From NCBI GenBank assembly GCA_963843275.1, contig CAWJJM010000003.1:1-64000 (forward strand): a DNA stretch of 64,000 nt, read 5' to 3'. The translations under genes were made by a program, and so were the position numbers. This DNA is from CAWJJM01 sp963843275. Its GTDB lineage: Bacteria > Acidobacteriota > Thermoanaerobaculia > Multivoradales > JBCCEF01. This document shows, piece after piece, positions 59,297-64,000 of the stretch; position 1 is the stretch's first letter; the number at the start of each line of letters is the position of its first letter. The notes beneath the pieces were generated by a model. It was not told the DNA's origin. It worked only from the letters and a program-made list of their open reading frames with translations, and did not search any database.

Positions 59297-60169
59297 TCAG
59301 CTCGCCGCCCGGGCGGTCGGCAGATCCTCGAGGACCGGCACCCGCGGCTCGGGCCGGTCGTGCAGCAGCCGCTTGCGGTAGGCGCGGTAGCTCTCGAGCA
59401 ACGGGTCGAGCAGGTGCTTGGGATTGGCGAGGCCGGCCTGGAACGGCGTCGAATCCTCGAGCCACGGCGTGATGCCGTCTCCGACCGCGGCCGCCATGGT
59501 CAGGAAGGCGCGGTGGACCACCAGCGTCGGCAGCGCTCGGTCGAGGGTGGCGGTGTGCTGCGTCGGCCGGGTCAGCGCCACGAAGTCGTCGGCGCGGTGC
59601 AGCTTGGCCGGGAGCTGGTGCGGGAACGCGGTGAGGATGTGTCCCGAAGAGGTGCGGAAGATGTGCAGCTCGTCGGCCCCCTCGTCCGCCTGGGCGGGGC
59701 GCTGGCGCGATGGGTTGTCGATCCGGAAGTCGAAGGCGAGCTCGATCTCGCGACGGTCGAGGAGCAGCCGTCGGCGGGCCTCGCCCTGCCTCGAGCGGGC
59801 GAGGAAGTGTAGCAGCGTCTCGCCGATCTCGGGGAGCATGAGCTCCACCAGGTGCGGTGGCCGCGGCGTGCGGTCGAGGGCCACCTCCCGCATCGGTGCC
59901 GACAGATAGCTCACCAGCGACTGCCGGGGGAAGTCGCCGGGTGCTCCTCCGGGTTGGCGGCGGAAGCGCAGAGCACCGAAGAGGATCGACGGGTGCCCGT
60001 GGACCCGGCAGGCGATCAGCTCCCAGAAGTGGTCCCCCTCGTCGAGGGCGAGGAACACGTTGGGGGGCATCGCCATGTGGTCCCGTTCGGACGGCGGCGT
60101 GTCGCGCAGCCGCTCGACGGCGTGGAGCAGGAGGAGCAGGTGGGGCAGGTGGTTCGCTGGGCTCGGCAT
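59297..60169 (-). CDS. Conserved-looking cytoplasmic protein of unknown function
   Basis: A 290-residue protein without signal or membrane segments. It has an N-terminal helical part (LPHLLLLLHAVERLRDTPPS), a mixed region with FLALDEGDHFWELIACRVHG, and a C-terminal LLESYRAYRKRLLHDRPEP. It is well composed, with normal residue use and a clear ATG (60169) for the strand. I recognise no family or motif. It lies between the LamG gene and dsbD, with no obvious link to either. Confidence 0.65.
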   Translation of the reverse strand: MPSPANHLPHLLLLLHAVERLRDTPPSERDHMAMPPNVFLALDEGDHFWELIACRVHGHPSILFGALRFRRQPGGAPGDFPRQSLVSYLSAPMREVALDRTPRPPHLVELMLPEIGETLLHFLARSRQGEARRRLLLDRREIELAFDFRIDNPSRQRPAQADEGADELHIFRTSSGHILTAFPHQLPAKLHRADDFVALTRPTQHTATLDRALPTLVVHRAFLTMAAAVGDGITPWLEDSTPFQAGLANPKHLLDPLLESYRAYRKRLLHDRPEPRVPVLEDLPTARAAS

Positions 60170-60297
60170 CGCTTCGACCTCCGCGGCGGGTAGAGGGCAA
60201 GCGGCGTGCCGTGCCGGCGCGGCGCTCCGGGGTCCAGCCGGTCCGGAGCGAAGTTGCCGCAGGTCAGTGACTTGCGGAGGGGTGGCGGGGGGCGGGA

Positions 60298-62187
60298 CTA
60301 GCCCCGGGTGGCGGCGCCGTCCAGCGGTCGGAGCTCGGACGTCCAGAACCTGGACGGCGAGGCGGGAGTGCCGGACGCGACGTCGCCGGCCAGGGCGTCG
60401 CGCAGCGCCGCCCGGGTGAGGAGCTCGCTGAAGGGGAGCGGCTCGGCGCCGGGGCGGTACAGCAGGTAGAAGGGGATCGAGTAGCGGCCGTGGGCGGCCA
60501 GGAAGTCGGCGATCTCGGCGTCGCGGTTGGTCCAGTCGGCGCGCATGGCCACCACGTCGTGGTCGCGGAACAGCGCCGCCGTCTCCGGGGTCTCGAGGAC
60601 CAACCGCTCGTTCGCCTTGCAGGTGAAGCACCAGTCGGCGGTGACGTCGACGAACACCAGGCGTCCCGCCGCCGCCAGCCGCTCGGCGCGCTGGCGGTCG
60701 AAGGGCTCCCAGGCGATCAGCCGCTCGCTGGATCCCGCGGCCGCGGCGGGCCGGGTCGCCGGGCCCGCCTCGGCGCCGACCGCGATGCCGAGCGTGACCA
60801 CCGCCGCGGCGAGCACGCCGGCCGCCGCGGCGTGGCGCCAGGCGCCGCGCGTGGCGACGCGGCTGCGCACCCAGACCAACAGAGCCACCGCCAGCAGCCC
60901 GAGCTCGATGGCCGCCAGCCGCTCGGCGGTGATCTGCGCCGCGAGGACGTAGAACAGCCAGACGGCGGCGGCGGCGAGCAGGAAGCCCATCACCTTGCGC
61001 ACGTGCTCCATCCACTCGCCGGGCCGGGGGAGCAGCCGCGCCGCGCCGGGGGCCACGGCCAGCGCCAGGTAGGGCAGCGCCATGCCGATGCCGACGGCGG
61101 TGAAGGTGGCGAGGATCACGGCGCTCGACTGGGCCAGGGCGAAGCCCATGGCGGTGCCGAGGAACGGCGCCGAGCAGGGCGTCGCCATCAGGGTGGCGAA
61201 CAGGCCCGAGGCGAAGTGGCCGGCCAGGCCCTCGCGCCGGCCGCCGCCGCCGAGGGCGCCGGCGAGACGGGCGGGCAGGGGGATCTCGAACAGGCCCCAC
61301 AGGTTGAGGCAGAACAGCACGACCACCACGGCGAGGAAGGTGACGAAGCCGGGCTCCTGGAACTGCACCCCCCAGCCGACCGCCGCGCCGGCCGAGCGTG
61401 CCACCACCGCGAATGCCGCGAGGGCCCAGAACGAGGCCACGATGCCGGCCGCGGTGGCCAGCGCGCCGGCCACCACCTGGCGCCGGCCCAGGCCGGCGGC
61501 CTTGACCAGGCCGAAGACCTTGAGCGAGAGCACCGGCAGGACGCAGGGCATGACGTTGAGGATCAGGCCGCCGACGAGGCCCAACAGGAGGATGGCGGCG
61601 AGCCGCGAGGCGCCGGGCGCGGCGGGCGGCGCGGCGCCGGCGGCCGCTGCGTCGAAGAGCGTCGCGTTCGCCAGCTCTCCCCCGGGACCGACGACCAGCT
61701 CGAGCGCGGCCCGGTCGACGACCGGCGGCAGGCACGACTCGTGGTCGCAGGCCTGGTACCGCACCGCCACCCCGAGCGGGTAGCGACCGGCGGCGACCCC
61801 GGCGGGGAGCGACAGCGTCCCGCGCATCACCACCCGTCCCTCGTAGACGTCGAGCGGCTCCTCGGCGAAGGCGAAGGTGCGGCGGACCGAGTCGGGATAG
61901 GTCACGGCCGGCGCCTCCCAACCCTCCGGCAGCGTCACGGTCAGCTCGGTCGGGATCAGGTAGTCGTAGGTCGGCTGGTGCGAGTTGACGTGCCAGCCGT
62001 CCTCGAGGGTGAGCGCCACGGCGAGCTCTGCCCGGGCGCCGCCGTCGTAGGCGGTGCGGTCGAGGCCGGCCTCGACCGTGCCGCGGTGCGGCGTGTCCAG
62101 CGCTGTCGCCGGCAAGGCGATGGCCGAGGCCGCCGTCGCGAGGAGCAGGGCGGCGAGGCGGCGGCCGGCGGAGGTCGTGGGCATCAT
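60298..62187 (-). CDS. dsbD: Thiol:disulfide interchange protein DsbD
   Basis: A 629-residue inner-membrane reductant transporter that passes electrons from cytoplasmic thioredoxin to periplasmic thiols. The N-terminal periplasmic domain after the signal peptide carries its cysteine pair in YQACDHESCLPP. About eight membrane helices follow, with MPCVLPVLSLKVFG and ATPCSAPFLGTAMG containing the transfer cysteines. The C-terminal thioredoxin-like domain has VTADWCFTCKANE. All six cysteines are present. In an organism with many c-type cytochromes it could supply reductant for heme attachment. The next thioredoxin-like gene upstream is transcribed in the same direction, 16 nt away. Confidence 0.93.
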   Translation of the reverse strand: MMPTTSAGRRLAALLLATAASAIALPATALDTPHRGTVEAGLDRTAYDGGARAELAVALTLEDGWHVNSHQPTYDYLIPTELTVTLPEGWEAPAVTYPDSVRRTFAFAEEPLDVYEGRVVMRGTLSLPAGVAAGRYPLGVAVRYQACDHESCLPPVVDRAALELVVGPGGELANATLFDAAAAGAAPPAAPGASRLAAILLLGLVGGLILNVMPCVLPVLSLKVFGLVKAAGLGRRQVVAGALATAAGIVASFWALAAFAVVARSAGAAVGWGVQFQEPGFVTFLAVVVVLFCLNLWGLFEIPLPARLAGALGGGGRREGLAGHFASGLFATLMATPCSAPFLGTAMGFALAQSSAVILATFTAVGIGMALPYLALAVAPGAARLLPRPGEWMEHVRKVMGFLLAAAAVWLFYVLAAQITAERLAAIELGLLAVALLVWVRSRVATRGAWRHAAAAGVLAAAVVTLGIAVGAEAGPATRPAAAAGSSERLIAWEPFDRQRAERLAAAGRLVFVDVTADWCFTCKANERLVLETPETAALFRDHDVVAMRADWTNRDAEIADFLAAHGRYSIPFYLLYRPGAEPLPFSELLTRAALRDALAGDVASGTPASPSRFWTSELRPLDGAATRG

Positions 62188-62203
62188 CGCGGCACCGGGG
62201 AGC

Positions 62204-63127
62204 CTACGAGCAGTGCAGCGCCGGATCGGCGCGCAGACCGGCCAGGGCGCTGCGGGCGGTGGCGGCGTGCGGGCTGCTCCCCCGTTCCTGGAGGAAGCGC
62301 TCCAAGGCGGTCACCGACTGACAGTCGCGGCGTGCGTCGGCCAGCCGCAGGGTGCTCACGTCGACGCTCTCCTGCAGCCGGCGCACCTCGTCCGCCGGCG
62401 CCGCGGCGAGCTCGCCGCGGGCGGCGGCGAGGGCGTCCGCCGCCGCGTCGTAGTCGCGTGCCACCCGGTGCGCGTCGGCCCGCCACACGTCGAGCTCGAC
62501 ACGCTCGGCCGGCGACACGTCGTCGCGCCCGCGCAGCCGTTCGAGCACCGCCGCGGCCCGTCTGCCGTCCTGCCGCGCCAGGAAGCGCCGGGCGGCGAGG
62601 CGCATCGCCGCGGGGTCGCCGCTGGCGGCCTGCTCCTCGTCGGCGGCCAGCCGGGCGCGGTACAGCTCCACCGCCTGGTCGATGCTGGCCAGGAAGAGCG
62701 GGGTGGGGTGGTAGCCGAGCACCTTGCCCACCTGCACGAGGTCGGCGTCGAGGATGGCCAGGGTGGGCAGGCTCCGCGCGGCGAGGCGGTCCTGCAGCCA
62801 CGACCCGGTCGCGCCGTCCTCGACGTCCACCCGCAGCAGCACGAAGTCGCGCGCCGCGCTCGCGAACGCGGGGCTCGAGAAGACCTCCCGGTCGAGGCGG
62901 TGGCACCAGCCGCACCACTCGGCGAACAGGTCGACCAGCAGGAAACGGTCGGTGCGCGCGGCGTCGGCGAGGGCGGGCTCGAGCTCGTGGTACCAGTGCG
63001 GCGCCGCAGCCGGCGCCGCCGCGGCGGGGGGCGGGGGCGGCGCCGGCGCTGCGAGGGCGGGCGCTGCGGACCCGACGGCGGTGAGCAGGGCCAGCGCGGC
63101 GACGGCGGAGGGCAGGGAGGTCGGCAT
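62204..63127 (-). CDS. Exported thioredoxin-like protein with helical C-terminal domain
   Basis: A 307-residue periplasmic protein. The signal peptide (VAALALLTAVGSAAPALA) is followed by an Ala/Pro linker, then a thioredoxin fold with active site LFAEWCGWCHRLDRE (C72 and C75) and cis-proline segment RSLPTLAILD. The C-terminal half is TPR-like helices ending in a lone Cys (ALHCS). It resembles thioredoxin-family proteins of the YyaL/DUF255 or DsbD-partner kind. Adjacency to dsbD suggests DsbD reduces it. ATG at 63127 is chosen because it begins the signal peptide; an ATG-type start at 63166 lacks this. Confidence 0.84.
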   Translation of the reverse strand: MPTSLPSAVAALALLTAVGSAAPALAAPAPPPPPAAAAPAAAPHWYHELEPALADAARTDRFLLVDLFAEWCGWCHRLDREVFSSPAFASAARDFVLLRVDVEDGATGSWLQDRLAARSLPTLAILDADLVQVGKVLGYHPTPLFLASIDQAVELYRARLAADEEQAASGDPAAMRLAARRFLARQDGRRAAAVLERLRGRDDVSPAERVELDVWRADAHRVARDYDAAADALAAARGELAAAPADEVRRLQESVDVSTLRLADARRDCQSVTALERFLQERGSSPHAATARSALAGLRADPALHCS

Positions 63128-63432
63128 CGGCGTCCTGGCGGTGTGGGGTCGAACGGGGCGGGGCACGCGACGACGACCGCCGGCGGCCCCGACGCTCCCA
63201 GAACAACGGCACCGCCGGGAGGAGCATTCCCCGCCGGTCGCGGCGCCGATTCCGACCGGCCTCGCGCCGGCGCGGGCGAGCGGCGCGCGGCGCCGTCCGC
63301 GAGTTTGGCGCGCACCGGCGCGCAGGGTCGGCCCCGCCGGCCCGGCACGGTCGGCGGGGCCGGCCTCGCGGGGTCCGGGAGGCCCGCCGAGCAGGCCCGG
63401 CGTGGCACCGGGCCGGTGATAGTCTTTCTGTC
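63128..63432. other. Intergenic region between divergent genes
   Basis: About 300 bp of GC-rich DNA between the thioredoxin-like gene and the aminotransferase. I see no gene. A -10-like GATAGT at 63418-63423 ends 9 nt before the aminotransferase GTG, with no ribosome site between. Confidence 0.5.
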
Positions 63433-64000
63433 GTGAAACTGGCCTCCAGGGTCTCCCGGATCGGCGAATCCGCCACCCTCAAGGTGTCGCGGCGCGCCGC
63501 GGAGCTCGTCCGCCAGGGCGTCGAGGTGATCGACTTCGGTGCCGGGGAGCCGGACTTCGACTCGCCGGCGCCGGCCGTCGAGGCGGCCCGTCGCGCCCTC
63601 GCCGAGGGCTTCACCCGCTACACCCCCGCCGCCGGCATCCCGAGGCTCCGCGAGGCGCTGGCGGAGCGCTACGCTTCGCAGTACGGCGCTCCCTGGAGGG
63701 CGAGCGACGTCCTGGTGACGGTGGGCGCGAAGGCGGCGCTCTTCGAGCTCGCCCTGGCGCTGTTCGAGGACGGCGACGAGGTGGTGCTGCCCTCGCCGTA
63801 CTGGGTGAGCTTCCCCGAGCAGATCCGCTTCGCCGGCGCGCTGCCGGTGCCGGTGCCGACGTCGCCGGGGGACGGCTTCCGCATCCACGCCGAGGCGCTG
63901 CTCGAGCGGGTCGGCGAGCGGACCCGCGCGGTGCTGATCAACTCGCCGTCCAACCCGGCGGGCGGGATGATCGGGGCCGACGACCTGCGCCGCCTGGCCA
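63433..64000 (+). CDS. Aspartate-type aminotransferase (C-terminus cut by window edge)
   Basis: First 189 residues of a PLP-dependent fold-type I aminotransferase. Typical segments are VIDFGAGEPDFDSPA near residue 36, TRYTPAAGIPRLREALAE, VTVGAKAALFELALALF, DEVVLPSPYWVSFPEQIRFA and INSPSNPAGG. They match the subgroup Ib aspartate/prephenate aminotransferases. The catalytic lysine is beyond the window. GTG at 63433 is the first start in frame. The protein is expected to be about 390-400 residues in full. Confidence 0.9.
   Translation, partial: MKLASRVSRIGESATLKVSRRAAELVRQGVEVIDFGAGEPDFDSPAPAVEAARRALAEGFTRYTPAAGIPRLREALAERYASQYGAPWRASDVLVTVGAKAALFELALALFEDGDEVVLPSPYWVSFPEQIRFAGALPVPVPTSPGDGFRIHAEALLERVGERTRAVLINSPSNPAGGMIGADDLRRLA

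Overview
The window is about 64 kb of very GC-rich DNA from what looks like an aerobic, Gram-negative chemoheterotroph. An 811-residue MacB/FtsX-type permease with no ATPase beside it (the 'orphan permease' type so common in Acidobacteriota), an IPTL-CTERM protein, a LamG protein with a FIMAH-like tail, and an alternative complex III with an aa3 oxidase together suggest Acidobacteriota. That assignment is inference: no rRNA or other marker gene was seen. Many genes carry one-base insertions or deletions whose repair restores conserved motifs, so I read most breaks as consensus errors rather than gene decay. They cluster at 14.8-16.9, 24.8-25.8 and 36.8-40.3 kb.

1-14.5 kb is an envelope polysaccharide locus. 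It runs from a WbpA-like nucleotide-sugar dehydrogenase through a CpsB-type phosphatase, a Wzc-type tyrosine kinase, a Wza-type exporter and an outer-membrane barrel to two O-antigen ligase/polymerase-like proteins, a VanZ-like protein, a TPR-type protein and a PqqD-like protein.

14.5-28.9 kb is a plus-strand respiratory operon. It starts with actA (pentaheme cytochrome c), actB (iron-sulfur subunit) and actE (lipoprotein cytochrome c) of alternative complex III. It then continues unusually: a CydA-like membrane cytochrome with no CydB, a diheme cytochrome c, a membrane-anchored monoheme cytochrome c, and a diheme cytochrome c fused to an ethylbenzene-dehydrogenase-type heme domain. A universal-stress/zinc-ribbon/PCP_red fusion, a GNAT protein, an Mrp-type ATPase and a zinc-ribbon PCP_red protein follow.

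28.9-41.6 kb is accessory: a MntA-HepT toxin-antitoxin pair, an Asp/Glu racemase, a methyltransferase, a glycosyltransferase, an M64 metallopeptidase, a radical SAM-SPASM-PCP_red protein, an IPTL-CTERM protein, a large secreted repeat protein with a small partner, and a roughly 900 bp array of long tandem repeats.

41.6-50.1 kb, on the minus strand, holds the rest of the respiratory chain: actC, actD, actF, a copper-protein-like lipoprotein and coxA, coxC, coxD, two small membrane proteins and coxB. Subunits A, B and E are therefore about 30 kb away from C, D and F. The promoters in front of the two operons share the same palindrome, GGGTGG, 11 nt, CCACCC, with the -10 box in the same place inside it. 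This points to one regulator controlling both halves.

50.3-64 kb is ordinary: the permease, an NAD-type isocitrate dehydrogenase, a sulfotransferase, RarA, a glucose-dehydrogenase-like enzyme, the LamG-FIMAH protein, DsbD, a thioredoxin-like protein and the start of an aminotransferase.
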